Assembly: GCA_028280025.1 (NCBI GenBank)
Contig: JANQMO010000026.1
Span: 16,802 to 80,801, forward strand
Length of the DNA stretch: 64,000 bases
Direction: 5' to 3'
Source: Chlorobium sp.
GTDB taxonomy: Bacteria; Bacteroidota; Chlorobiia; Chlorobiales; Chlorobiaceae
Shown here: one piece after another, positions 53,034 through 61,234 of the stretch
How the letters are laid out: every line of letters starts with the position of its first letter
How positions within the stretch are numbered: position 1 is the first letter of the stretch
Position numbers and translations under genes: made by a program
Notes under the pieces: generated by a model
The model's input: the letters and a program-made list of their open reading frames with translations, nothing else
The model's database searches: none
Told to the model about the DNA's origin: nothing

Positions 53034-54371
53034 ATGTTGACCATGAAAAAAATCCATAGTGTCCTGGTTGTTCTCATCTGTATATTTTTTGTGCCTGCTT
53101 CAGCGAGATCGTTCGACAAGGCTCAGTATGAAATACTGCGCAAAGGCGTCAAGGCATGGAACGCAATGAGGGCCGGTGCAGGTACGGGGAGTTATGACCT
53201 CAGCGGCGCCTTATTGAAAGGGAAGAACCTTAGAGGAATAGACCTCAGTCATACAGACCTCCGCGGTGCAGACCTGACTGATGCCGATCTGAGCGACGCT
53301 GTTCTTGATGATGCCATCCTCGACAAGGCTGTTGCAAAAAACACACTCTTTTACGACGCGTTTCTGCGCCGGGCTTCGCTCCGCGGAGCGGACCTCGAGG
53401 AAGCCGGGTTTGAAGGCGCGGATTTAAGGGACGCAGTACTTGACGAAGCTGTTCTCAAACAGGCGGATATGTCTTCAGTTATCCTGAGAGGGGCGTCACT
53501 CAGGGGAGTTGATCTGCGGGCTTCTGTTCTGAATGCGGCAGATCTTGCCGGTGCGGATCTCGATGGTGCATATCTGTGGAGGGCTGACCTTGACGGAGCA
53601 AATCTCAATGGCGCTGTTGTTACAGTGGCTACCATTGTCGAAACAGGGGATTATGCCGACAGGGAGTGGGCTGCAGACAACAGGGCCGTGCTCAAGGCTG
53701 CTCCCGGTGTCAAGGAATCCGTAAAACAGGAAAAAAAGAGTGCAGGCGAAACCGTAAATGAGGCGGCGCCGTCCGCGGCGGGAACCGCAGTACAGGAAAC
53801 GGCAGGTACCGAAGCATCTTCATCCGTCCCGGAACAAGTGCGTTTGAATCCGGTTGGAACATCCGGTGCAGATATTCCGGGAAATCGATGGCCGATGAAT
53901 CCCGTGGCGCAAAAGATACAATTCGGTGTCAGCAAGCGTGAATCGGCTTCGACTCCCTACGATGCCCAGCAGCGTGAGCTGTTGACCGATAATGTTCCCC
54001 GATGGAACAAAACGCGGGTAAAGAACCCGGAAATGAAGGTTCGTCTTGCAGGCGCCAACCTGAATCGAAAAATGCTTGACGGTGCCGATCTCAGAAATGC
54101 CGACCTGAACGGAACCCTCATGAAAGGGGCGGATCTTACAGACGCGGATCTTCGAGGAGCGGATCTGCGCGGCGCCAACCTTCGTGCGGCGGATCTTACC
54201 CGTGCGGATTTCCGCGGAGCCGACCTGAGAGGAACGTACCTGTGGATGGCCAATACAAGCTGGACGTTATGGAACTATGCCGTTGTCAATGCTGCAACGG
54301 TCCTGCATACAGGGAAAAACGCCAGTCCGGAATGGGCGGAAGAAAATGGAGCTGTCTATAGAGGTGATTAA
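53034..54371 (+). CDS. Exported pentapeptide-repeat protein
   Basis: The protein of about 445 residues has a signal peptide (MKKIHSVLVVLICIFFVPASA). Two blocks of A(D/N)Lxx pentapeptide repeats follow, at roughly residues 50-200 and 335-415, separated by an Ala/Glu/Ser-rich linker of about 130 residues. Each block ends in a matching coda (YLWRADLD..AVVTVATIVETG and YLWMANTS..AVVNAATVLHTG, both followed by a tryptophan-containing segment). The repeats fold as square right-handed beta-helices, used in protein binding or DNA mimicry. Secretion argues against gyrase protection. A start at 53043 is also possible. Confidence 0.75.
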   Translation: MLTMKKIHSVLVVLICIFFVPASARSFDKAQYEILRKGVKAWNAMRAGAGTGSYDLSGALLKGKNLRGIDLSHTDLRGADLTDADLSDAVLDDAILDKAVAKNTLFYDAFLRRASLRGADLEEAGFEGADLRDAVLDEAVLKQADMSSVILRGASLRGVDLRASVLNAADLAGADLDGAYLWRADLDGANLNGAVVTVATIVETGDYADREWAADNRAVLKAAPGVKESVKQEKKSAGETVNEAAPSAAGTAVQETAGTEASSSVPEQVRLNPVGTSGADIPGNRWPMNPVAQKIQFGVSKRESASTPYDAQQRELLTDNVPRWNKTRVKNPEMKVRLAGANLNRKMLDGADLRNADLNGTLMKGADLTDADLRGADLRGANLRAADLTRADFRGADLRGTYLWMANTSWTLWNYAVVNAATVLHTGKNASPEWAEENGAVYRGD

Positions 54372-54481
54372 AGCGTATATTACGTGAAGACCGTATCCCG
54401 AGCGGATTCCCGCGATGTCTTTCCATGCGAAAAGTTCAGACAGAGGGTTCGGTCCGGAGAATATGAAACACGGTGGGTAGT

Positions 54482-55339
54482 ATGAGTAGAAAAGGTGAGC
54501 CGCTGGTGACGGTTACCATCCCGATGTATAACAATGAACGGTTTATCCGGCAGACGATCGAATCGATCCTCAGTCAGACCTACAGTAACTTCGAGCTGCT
54601 GGTATATGACGACAACTCATCCGACTGTTCTTTTGAGATTGCCTGTTCATTCAGGGACCCCAGGATTCGTGTCGTCAAGAACAAAAGGAACCTTGGGCCT
54701 GAAGGGAACTGGAACAGGGCGGTAAGGGACGTTTCCGGGAAATATGTCAAACTGATTTGCGGGGACGATATTCTCTATCCGGAATGCCTTGAAAAGCAGG
54801 TTGCTGTTCTGGAGAAAGATTCCAGGAAAAGGATCAGTCTGGTATGCAGCCAGCGGACTATCATCGATCCGGACGGCAAACCGATCATCAAGAAAATCAA
54901 TCTTGTCGAAAAAGGCCGGCATAATCCAACCGATATTATCCGCAAGATCATCCGGATGGGCACCAACATCCTTGGCGAGCCGGTGTGCGGTCTCTATCCG
55001 GCTGCGCTTCTTCCCTTTACAAACGGTTACAGCGCCAGGGTGCCCTATACCATCGACCTGGATTTCTGGATGCAGCTGCTCAAGCTCGGCGAATTGCACA
55101 TGATCGATGAACCGCTTTGCGCGTTCAGGATTTCAGACGAGTCATGGTCGTCCAGGATCGGTGATATGCGGTATCATCAGTTCATCGAGTTCATGGAGCA
55201 GACGGCTTCGGAAAAAACGTTCGAAGTGACGGACCTCGATATGTTTATCGGCAAGATCAACTGTGCGGTCCATTCCATGACAAGCACCGTAGGGTTCAAG
55301 CTTTTTGCCGGTACGGCGCAGGAGGAGGGCGGTTTATAG
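54482..55339 (+). CDS. Family 2 glycosyltransferase
   Basis: The 285-residue protein begins with the GT-A nucleotide-sugar domain: [40 protein letters not shown], then [16 protein letters not shown] and [14 protein letters not shown], which holds the DxD-like metal site. It would transfer a sugar from an NDP-sugar in the cytosol, for example to a surface polysaccharide. No other glycan genes are nearby, so the acceptor is unknown. The ATG at 54482 is preferred to a GTG at 54473. Confidence 0.85.
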   Translation: MSRKGEPLVTVTIPMYNNERFIRQTIESILSQTYSNFELLVYDDNSSDCSFEIACSFRDPRIRVVKNKRNLGPEGNWNRAVRDVSGKYVKLICGDDILYPECLEKQVAVLEKDSRKRISLVCSQRTIIDPDGKPIIKKINLVEKGRHNPTDIIRKIIRMGTNILGEPVCGLYPAALLPFTNGYSARVPYTIDLDFWMQLLKLGELHMIDEPLCAFRISDESWSSRIGDMRYHQFIEFMEQTASEKTFEVTDLDMFIGKINCAVHSMTSTVGFKLFAGTAQEEGGL

Positions 55340-55476
55340 AGCTCCGGCAGAGAGGAGGAGCGAATGTCGAACGGAATTTTTCCCTGGTTCTTTGTTCTCC
55401 GGTTCTGGGATAAGAACACTATTTCCCTGATATTACAGAGAGAGTATTTTTTATTCACACCTACTTCCAAACGGTC

Positions 55477-55740
55477 ATGTCAGTACAATCAGCAAAGGAG
55501 TTTCTTGAGAAAATAACGTCGGACGATGCCTTCCGCCATTCGCTTGTCAGCCAACTGGCCAGGTATCGATCGGAAATCGTGACCCAGGCAGGGTATGAAT
55601 TCAACGAGAAGGAGTTTGACGAGGCAATAGCCTCATTGTCTGCCGCCAAGATCGGACAGATTCCAGGATGGTTCTGTGATATGGAAGAAACCGGAAAACC
55701 CTACAAGGGACGCAAGTGCGGAGGCGGACTCTGGCATTGA
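55477..55740 (+). CDS. Nif11-family leader-peptide-like protein (possible RiPP precursor)
   Basis: The 87-residue protein matches the Nif11 leader pattern. MSVQSAKEFLEKITSDDAFRHSL parallels the typical 'M-S-x-E-S-x-K-x-F-L-E-K-x-x-x-D-x-x-x-x-x-x-L', and IVTQAGYEFNEKEFDEAIASL parallels the usual second helix. Nif11 domains serve as leaders of ribosomally made peptides. The C-terminal 25 residues, from about IPGWFCDMEETGKPYKG to a KCGGGLWH end, differ in character and include two Cys. No lanthipeptide synthetase or radical-SAM gene is adjacent, so a stand-alone Nif11 protein is equally possible. Confidence 0.65.
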   Translation: MSVQSAKEFLEKITSDDAFRHSLVSQLARYRSEIVTQAGYEFNEKEFDEAIASLSAAKIGQIPGWFCDMEETGKPYKGRKCGGGLWH

Positions 55741-55781
55741 GCTTTCAAGGTTGTATTTCCCAAACATAACCCCCAGGACAT

Positions 55782-57062
55782 ATGAAACCCATCTGCATTG
55801 ACCGGTACTGCTTCGACCACGTCCACATCTGGATTCAGTACGATCATTCGATCCCCCTGTTTGTTGAAGTGGCGATCGAAATTTTTTACCCGCGCGACCG
55901 TCAGGCCAACGGGCTTGTGATGTTCAACCACGGTTTTCTTATCGGTGTCGATCTTCTGTACTATCCGAAAAAAATTATCGGATCGTTTCTCAACGATACA
56001 CCTCTTTTCGGCGTTCATCCGTCCTACTACTACAACTACTCCAGCGCCCTTGTCGAAAAAAACTGGGCGATGGCATACGTCACCTCAACGCATCTGCAGA
56101 TGCAGGGGGTTCCCTGGACCGATTTCGGGGGCAATCCGAGGGTAGGGCAGGAGGCTTATGCGGCAGCCTCCTATCTCATCAAGTACGGCGTGACGGACGA
56201 GTTCTACAAAGCTGAAAAAAAATACAGTACCGAGTCCTTTTACAAGCCTGAAGACGTCGAGAAAGCGCATTTCATGCGTTCGAACAACGTGATCTTCGCC
56301 GGCCATTCGGTCGGCGGAGCCCACGCGCAGGTTCCGGCTACAGGGTTTGAAACCATGCAGAAGATCGGCAGGGACACCTGCCGCCCGTTCGACCCGGTAA
56401 TTTATGACCGGGAGTTCATGCCGAAATATTCGGATCGCATGTCCGAGTGGGCGCCCGAGGAGAGGGCCAATCCCGTTGGTCTCGTGCAGCTTTCACCGGT
56501 TGACCAGAAGGTGCCCTTGATCGGGCCGGGCATGGCCGATTACCGCAAGGTTCTGGCGGAAAGGGAACTGCCCATCCTTATGATGATCGGTGAGTGTGAC
56601 AGCGCCTGCCTGAAGGATTCCGATCCTCCGGCATGGTCACCGAACCCGGGTGAAACAACCGAATTTTCCCAGCTTGCCCCGGAAGGCAGCAACTCATGGG
56701 CTGTCGTTGCAAATGTGAAGAAAGGCAGTCATTGCGGTTACCTCACCAAAGAAAGCGACCTTTGCAGTCTTGCCGATGAAAATTCCGGCCTGTGTAAGAA
56801 AGGAACGAAAACCTGGAAAGCAGGCGAAGAGGAAGCCGCATTCACCAACGAGCTGTTCAAACAGTTCATCGCCCTGTATCCGGACGGTCAGGGTTTTCAG
56901 GGAGATTTCCACAAATGGATACACAGCGACTTCATCAAGTGGCTCAATCGGGAAAACCCTTACGGCAAGGTTGATCTCGTGCCGTTTGCCGAAGGAAAGT
57001 ACATCGACTACGTCTCCCACGGAGGGTGTCCGCCGCTGGAGAAGAAGGGAGGAAAGAAGTGA
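55782..57062 (+). CDS. Alpha/beta-hydrolase, large form
   Basis: The 426-residue protein has an alpha/beta-hydrolase core. An HG motif (NHGFLIG) forms the oxyanion hole, the nucleophile elbow is GHSVGG with Ser176, an acid candidate lies in MMIGECDSACL, and the His in KGSHCGYL completes a triad. Insertions between the strands make it larger than a simple esterase. No signal peptide is seen. Several cysteines in the late part (SDLCSLADENSGLCKKG) may be structural. It lies 41 bp after the Nif11-like gene on the same strand, so the two may be co-transcribed, but I see no evidence that it acts on the peptide. Confidence 0.75.
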   Translation: MKPICIDRYCFDHVHIWIQYDHSIPLFVEVAIEIFYPRDRQANGLVMFNHGFLIGVDLLYYPKKIIGSFLNDTPLFGVHPSYYYNYSSALVEKNWAMAYVTSTHLQMQGVPWTDFGGNPRVGQEAYAAASYLIKYGVTDEFYKAEKKYSTESFYKPEDVEKAHFMRSNNVIFAGHSVGGAHAQVPATGFETMQKIGRDTCRPFDPVIYDREFMPKYSDRMSEWAPEERANPVGLVQLSPVDQKVPLIGPGMADYRKVLAERELPILMMIGECDSACLKDSDPPAWSPNPGETTEFSQLAPEGSNSWAVVANVKKGSHCGYLTKESDLCSLADENSGLCKKGTKTWKAGEEEAAFTNELFKQFIALYPDGQGFQGDFHKWIHSDFIKWLNRENPYGKVDLVPFAEGKYIDYVSHGGCPPLEKKGGKK

Positions 57063-57240
57063 GGAGTGTTGATTTGTTGAATCGTTGAATTGTTGAGTTG
57101 TTGAGTTGAAAAAGTCACGAGTAAGAAGGTGTGTAAGGAACAGGTAATAGTGAATGGTGAGTAGTAGTTCGTGAATCGTGAATAGATATCGAAAACGGCG
57201 TTTTGCGGGGATTCGTTGTCGATTATAATCTCCACCACCC
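57063..57240. repeat. Degenerate TTGTTGA-type simple repeats
   Basis: After the hydrolase gene there is a run of short units (TTGTTGAGTTG and variants, 57068-57108), then GTGAATGG/GTGAATCG-type units near 57150-57180. Similar units in the other orientation occur at about 10785-10820. They look like a slipped-strand array and encode nothing. Confidence 0.55.
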
Positions 57241-57246
57241 ATGTCT

Positions 57247-57373
57247 AAGGTTGTGCCTCTTGCGGAATACCTGTTGCAGACTTCCTGAGCAAGATCAGGA
57301 GTCTCTTTATCAGCAGTAAAGCAGATTATTCTTCGATATGATTTGTGTAAATAGTTGCCAACGTCCCCCTTTT
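57247..57373 (+). repeat. Duplicated 3' end of the AAA/DUF4143 ATPase gene
   Basis: About 127 bp here are nearly identical to 59021-59147. The copy includes the last 14 codons of the ATPase (KVVPLAEYLLQTS and the stop) and 80 bp beyond. It has a few substitutions. The two copies flank the ATPase gene as direct repeats. Confidence 0.85.
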
Positions 57374-57444
57374 CTCGTCCCCCTTTTCTGTATGCCGACA
57401 ACGGCATTTTGCGGGCGTTTGTTGTCGTTTTTGAGGCTGTGAAT

Positions 57445-57701
57445 ACCTACACTGAGCGTTTCAACAAATGCTCCATAACAGTAAGTCTTTTAAATACTAT
57501 CTGTTATACTGTAGTTGTAAAAAAAGATCCATAACCTGTCAGGTGAGTGTGAAAACTGGTAAAGAGCCGCATTTATTGAAACCCTTCGGGATTGCCGATC
57601 ATACCGGATCTGCTTCGTTACAGGGAACTTGCGGTAGATCACTACAGCAGCATTCCCTGTGCCTTACATCTCCGGCATGCTCGACAAGCGCTCAATTTAG
57701 G
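57445..57701 (+). repeat. MITE-like repeat, copy D (257 bp)
   Basis: Ends CCTACACTGAGCG and CGCTCAATTTAGG are flanked by perfect GAATA duplications (57440-57444 and 57702-57706). This copy is of the same subtype as B, without TCCCGAC-type palindromes. The exact target duplication indicates recent or well-preserved insertion. Confidence 0.9.
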
Positions 57702-57726
57702 GAATAGTATAGTTATAGTATTTTCC

Positions 57727-57767
57727 TTGTCATAAGGAAAAAAAACTCTTAAATTTCCTTATGACAA
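57727..57767 (+). promoter_or_regulatory. Inverted repeat over the ATPase start codon
   Basis: TTGTCATAAGGAAA (57727-57740) and TTTCCTTATGACAA (57754-57767) are perfect 14-bp arms with a 13-nt loop, and the start codon at 57761 lies in the right arm. The structure could hide the start in mRNA or be a binding site for autoregulation. Confidence 0.6.
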
Positions 57768-59062
57768 AGAAAGATATTCTGAAAACGCTGTTGCGGGATT
57801 TTCATACCTCATCGTTGCCGGATTTGACGACGCGAGACATCCCTGTTCCGCTGAAAACCGGCAAGATTGTTACGTTGATCGGCTCGCGGCGCAGTGGAAA
57901 AACCTGGCTGCTGTATCAGCTTGCCTCCCAATTGTATCGGGATGGAGTTCCGAAAGAGAGGGTATTCTTTCTTAACTTCGAAGACGAGCGTCTTGATCTG
58001 AAGGCTCAGGAACTCGATCTGTTGCTGCAGGCTTATCAGGAGCTTTACCCCGGTCTCGACCTGGCGCAATGTTACTTTCTTTTTGATGAAATTCAGAATA
58101 TTTCAGGCTGGGAACGCTTTCTTCGCCGGCTGCATGAGCGTATTTGCAGCAACATTGTTGTTACAGGTTCCAATGCTCGTCTTCTCAGTACGGAGATCGC
58201 CACGGCATTGAGGGGAAGAGCAATAACACGGACCGTTTATCCATTCAGTTTTCGTGAAGTGCTCAAGTACCGGAGTATTGCGCTCGATCTGCATGCAAGC
58301 AGTAATCGTACCCTGATTGAAGCGGCGCTTGACGCATATCTTGAGCAGGGAGGGTTTCCCGAAACGCTTGCGATGCATGACCGGTATCTGCGAGACGAGA
58401 CGTTGCAGTCATATTTCGAAGTTATGCTGCTTCGAGACCTTGCCGATAGATATCGTTTTACAAACATTACAGCGCTTCGCTATTTCCTCAAACGGCTTGC
58501 CGCATCAGCTACCAAGCAGATATCTATTCACGGGATGTATAATGAGCTTAAGTCTGCAGGGATACGTATAGGAAAAAATGCGCTCTATGATTTTCTGCAG
58601 GGTGCTGAGGATATCTTTTTTGCAAAGACCCTGCACAGGTATTCATCCAAAGTCACGACCCGCGAACTCGGTGAGAAAAAGATTTACATTATCGATAACG
58701 GTTTGCTCAATGCCATCCGTTTCCGTTTTACAGAGGATCGCGGGAAGGCAATGGAGCAGGTGGTCTATTGGCAGCTGATGCGTAACAATGAACGGGGAAG
58801 CGGCGTTTCCTTTTTCAAGAACGGATATGAATGTGATTTTGTCACGAACGGGGGGGAAATGCCTGCTGCAATGCAGGTTTGTTACAGTCTTGAAGATCCC
58901 AAAACGAAACAGCGGGAAATCAAAGGCCTTGTGCAAACATGCCGATCATTGAGGATAGATCAGGGACAGATCATTACCCGGAGTGACAGCGATTTGATCA
59001 ACATTGACGGCATCTCGATAAAGGTTGTGCCTCTTGCGGAATACCTGTTGCAGACTTCCTGA
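57761..59062 (+). CDS. AAA-family ATPase with DUF4143 domain
   Basis: The 433-residue protein has Walker A GSRRSGKTWLLYQLA, Walker B CYFLFDEIQNI and GSNARLLS (sensor 1), in the AAA_14 type. The C-terminal DUF4143 domain shows SYFEVMLLRDLADRYR, KRLAASATKQIS and YIIDNGLLNAIR, and ends with a restriction-endonuclease-like segment (GYECDFV..). Such ATPases are common in accessory regions, with unproven function; some are linked with defence or DNA transactions. An inverted repeat overlaps the start, and the 3' end is duplicated upstream. Neighbours are not functionally related. Confidence 0.85.
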   Translation: MTKKDILKTLLRDFHTSSLPDLTTRDIPVPLKTGKIVTLIGSRRSGKTWLLYQLASQLYRDGVPKERVFFLNFEDERLDLKAQELDLLLQAYQELYPGLDLAQCYFLFDEIQNISGWERFLRRLHERICSNIVVTGSNARLLSTEIATALRGRAITRTVYPFSFREVLKYRSIALDLHASSNRTLIEAALDAYLEQGGFPETLAMHDRYLRDETLQSYFEVMLLRDLADRYRFTNITALRYFLKRLAASATKQISIHGMYNELKSAGIRIGKNALYDFLQGAEDIFFAKTLHRYSSKVTTRELGEKKIYIIDNGLLNAIRFRFTEDRGKAMEQVVYWQLMRNNERGSGVSFFKNGYECDFVTNGGEMPAAMQVCYSLEDPKTKQREIKGLVQTCRSLRIDQGQIITRSDSDLINIDGISIKVVPLAEYLLQTS

Positions 59063-59158
59063 GCAAGATCAGGAGTCTCTTTATCGGAAGCAAGGCAGAT
59101 TATTCTTCGATGTGATTTGTATAAATAGTTGCCAACGTCCCCCTTTTTCAGATGTTGA

Positions 59159-59755
59159 TCATGAAAAAAACATCGAAAACTGCAGCGCCGTCAAGGATAA
59201 CCCCATCAACCCTCCGGCCAGAACCTGCATGACGGTATGCCGTTTCAGAACGATCCTTGACAGCCCAACAAGTATGATCAGCGGGTAATACGTATATACC
59301 ATGGGTCCGAAACCGAAGGTCAGTGCGACCAGAGGCCCGGCGATTCCCGTTGTATGAACGCTGACTTTCCACCACCTTGTAACCAGCATCACAAGCAGTG
59401 TGTTTGAGCCATAGCAAAACATGAGCCCCTGAACATGGAGAGGAGCATCGAAAAATCCAAGAACAAAAAAACCGGCGAAATAACTGAGAATACTGAACGC
59501 AAAAGGGTTCAGGCGCTGCATCCGTTCCGTGATGTCAACGTTTTTTAGATGTCCTTTTTTCTTGAGATAGAAAATGTAGAGGAACGGAATGATCATCGAG
59601 AACGACAGAGCGGTAAAAAAATGGACGGCTTTCATGACAATGCCGTGTTTTTCAGCAAACATCGTCAACAGGAAAAAAGCGATTCCGGCGTTTGTTATCG
59701 GATGAAATACGTTGGAAACAGCTTCAAAAAATCCTTGTGAATGGCGGGTTGTCAC
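59159..59755 (-). CDS. PAP2-superfamily membrane protein
   Basis: The 198-residue protein has about five membrane helices. Its best motif is LSRIVLKRHTVMQVLAGGLMG near the C-terminus, which corresponds to PAP2 motif 3 (SRxxxxxHxxxxxxxG). WWKVSVHTTGIAG stands where motif 2 (SGH) would be, with SVHTTG instead. Catalysis is therefore uncertain. The start is a GTG at 59755, where a repeat begins upstream. It shares the strand with the next three genes. Confidence 0.6.
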   Translation of the reverse strand: MTTRHSQGFFEAVSNVFHPITNAGIAFFLLTMFAEKHGIVMKAVHFFTALSFSMIIPFLYIFYLKKKGHLKNVDITERMQRLNPFAFSILSYFAGFFVLGFFDAPLHVQGLMFCYGSNTLLVMLVTRWWKVSVHTTGIAGPLVALTFGFGPMVYTYYPLIILVGLSRIVLKRHTVMQVLAGGLMGLSLTALQFSMFFS

Positions 59756-59807
59756 GTTCTTATGGATTCAGCTTTTCAAAATATTCCTTCTTAATTTCGT
59801 CACTACT
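59754..59807. repeat. Direct repeat, first copy (about 54 bp)
   Basis: This segment matches 61922-61974 with a few changes and one inserted base. Both copies begin ACGT(T/C)CTTATGGAT and include CAGCTTTTCAAAATATT, and each lies directly upstream of a minus-strand gene start. The matching plus-strand frame is interrupted here (ATG at 59762 followed by an early stop). Confidence 0.7.
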
Positions 59808-59828
59808 CCCGGCAAGAAGGTTCATCTG

Positions 59829-60257
59829 TTACGATAAGAAATATCTCCTTGTTGCGCCCAGCGGAATTCCGAACAGCAGAAGGAGAACCGCATTGAGGAG
59901 CACATTCTGCCGGAACCCGGTGTAGAGGGAAAATGCGGAATCCATGACGAACCAGAGGATGAGCGGCATGGCGAGCATCATCCAGCCGCCGGATTCGCAT
60001 CGCCGGAACGGCCCCTTGAGGATCAGAAGCATTGTCGCGCCCCATCCAAGCATGGTTGCCCCGAGAACGCCGTGGGCGAACATGATGTACTCATTTGCAT
60101 CTGCCGGATATCTCGCCTGAAATTCTCCGGGAGAAGAATAGAACAGCAGGCTGAAGAAATCCCTTGCCACTTCCGGCACAAGAACCATGCCCGCGCCGAA
60201 CAGCATGACGCCGAGTATGACCAGATACAGCCACCGAAACCAGAATGCAGGTATCAT
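59829..60257 (-). CDS. Small four-helix membrane protein, unknown function
   Basis: The 142-residue protein begins MIPAFWFRWLYLVILGVMLFG and has four hydrophobic helices, with charged loops between (RYPADANEYIMFAHGVLG, KGPFRRCESGG). The start ATG at 60257 is supported by AAAGGAG upstream on the minus strand. No family is recognised; topology is the only guide. It follows the methyltransferase gene after 29 bp and probably shares its transcript. Confidence 0.6.
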   Translation of the reverse strand: MIPAFWFRWLYLVILGVMLFGAGMVLVPEVARDFFSLLFYSSPGEFQARYPADANEYIMFAHGVLGATMLGWGATMLLILKGPFRRCESGGWMMLAMPLILWFVMDSAFSLYTGFRQNVLLNAVLLLLFGIPLGATRRYFLS

Positions 60258-60286
60258 GATGAGTGCTCCTTTAACCGTTTGCCGGG

Positions 60287-61090
60287 TTATCGTTTCACTG
60301 CAACGGCCTTGAAAAAGGTATAGCAAAACACACCGTCTTTTTGCGCCGTGCGATGCAGGCCTGCAATGCCCTCGTCGAAGGTTGTCGCGTCGATCAGTTC
60401 TGCATCGATGGATGATTGTCTTACACCTTCGATCATGGCCGTGAAGGTATTTTTTATAAAGCCTTCGACAAGTTCCGGACGGCTGGCATCAATATATACC
60501 TGGCGAGGCGATACTACGGTGGAACTAAACCCGGCCGCTTGCAGGAGAGGATAGAGCTCCCTGCCGATGTTTGCGTTGCCTCCCGCCCTTTTTTGCAGCT
60601 CGACCTGGCATTGAATCGCCTTGCGTACGGATTCGTTGTCCGGATGAAAATATGCCGATCCGTGGTCTCCTTCGATAACCGTGATTGTACCGCCTGTTTT
60701 GAGGAAAGACTCGAGGCTTCGGAGCGCCTTGATCGGTTGTGCAAGGTGCTCGAGGACAAAACAGACAAAGATGTGATCGAACGATCCGGGTTCGAACGGC
60801 AGGTGAAAAATATCGCCCTGTTCGAACACTACATTGGTGTATCCGGCTTTCCGGATTTTTCCCCTCGCCTCGGCAATCGAGCCGGCTGAAATATCGACCG
60901 AAGTGATAGCCGCACCCGGATTTTTTCCGGCCAGGGTCACGGTTTGCGCACCCACGCCGCAACCGGCCTCAAGGACCCGGCTTCCATCCGGATATACGGT
61001 GTCGGAGTGCAGGAGTTCGACCAGCGTCGAGGCCTGATCCTGCAGGCGGACCTGTTCCCGCTGATGGTAGCCGTGAACGTATGTCATCAA
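60287..61090 (-). CDS. SAM-dependent methyltransferase
   Basis: The 267-residue protein has a class I methyltransferase core. Motif I is VLEAGCGVGAQTVTLA, then ITSVDISAGSIAEAR, FEQGDIFHLPFEPGSFDHIFVCFVLEHL and LKTGGTITVIEGDHG. The substrate is unknown; sterol/quinone or small-molecule methylation are typical. Residues ASRPELVEG (encoded near 60461-60487) are the translated form of a widespread palindromic repeat, so the repeat seems to have entered the coding frame without breaking it. Confidence 0.85.
   Translation of the reverse strand: MMTYVHGYHQREQVRLQDQASTLVELLHSDTVYPDGSRVLEAGCGVGAQTVTLAGKNPGAAITSVDISAGSIAEARGKIRKAGYTNVVFEQGDIFHLPFEPGSFDHIFVCFVLEHLAQPIKALRSLESFLKTGGTITVIEGDHGSAYFHPDNESVRKAIQCQVELQKRAGGNANIGRELYPLLQAAGFSSTVVSPRQVYIDASRPELVEGFIKNTFTAMIEGVRQSSIDAELIDATTFDEGIAGLHRTAQKDGVFCYTFFKAVAVKR
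60461..60487. repeat. Palindromic repeat inside the methyltransferase gene
   Basis: On the plus strand the segment starts GCCTTCGACAAG and continues TTCCGGACGGC, the familiar CCTTCGACAAGCTCAGGAC-type repeat that reads SxRPELVEG on the other strand. It is in frame with the methyltransferase. Confidence 0.5.
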
Positions 61091-61234
61091 TTCTTTTGTT
61101 TAGGCACCAGAACCCGGTTGTTACAGGAAAAAATCAGTCCCCGCAAAACCCCTTTTTTGCGCTTCTTGCGATGTCACGATCATAGCTGCTCTTATTCCGG
61201 CATGGAAGAATATCCGCCTGATAGAGTCTGATCC

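Noticed and set aside
57063..57240. CRISPR-like array in the short repeats after the hydrolase gene
   Set aside because: Units are only 7-11 bp, degenerate, without unique spacers, and no cas gene is present.
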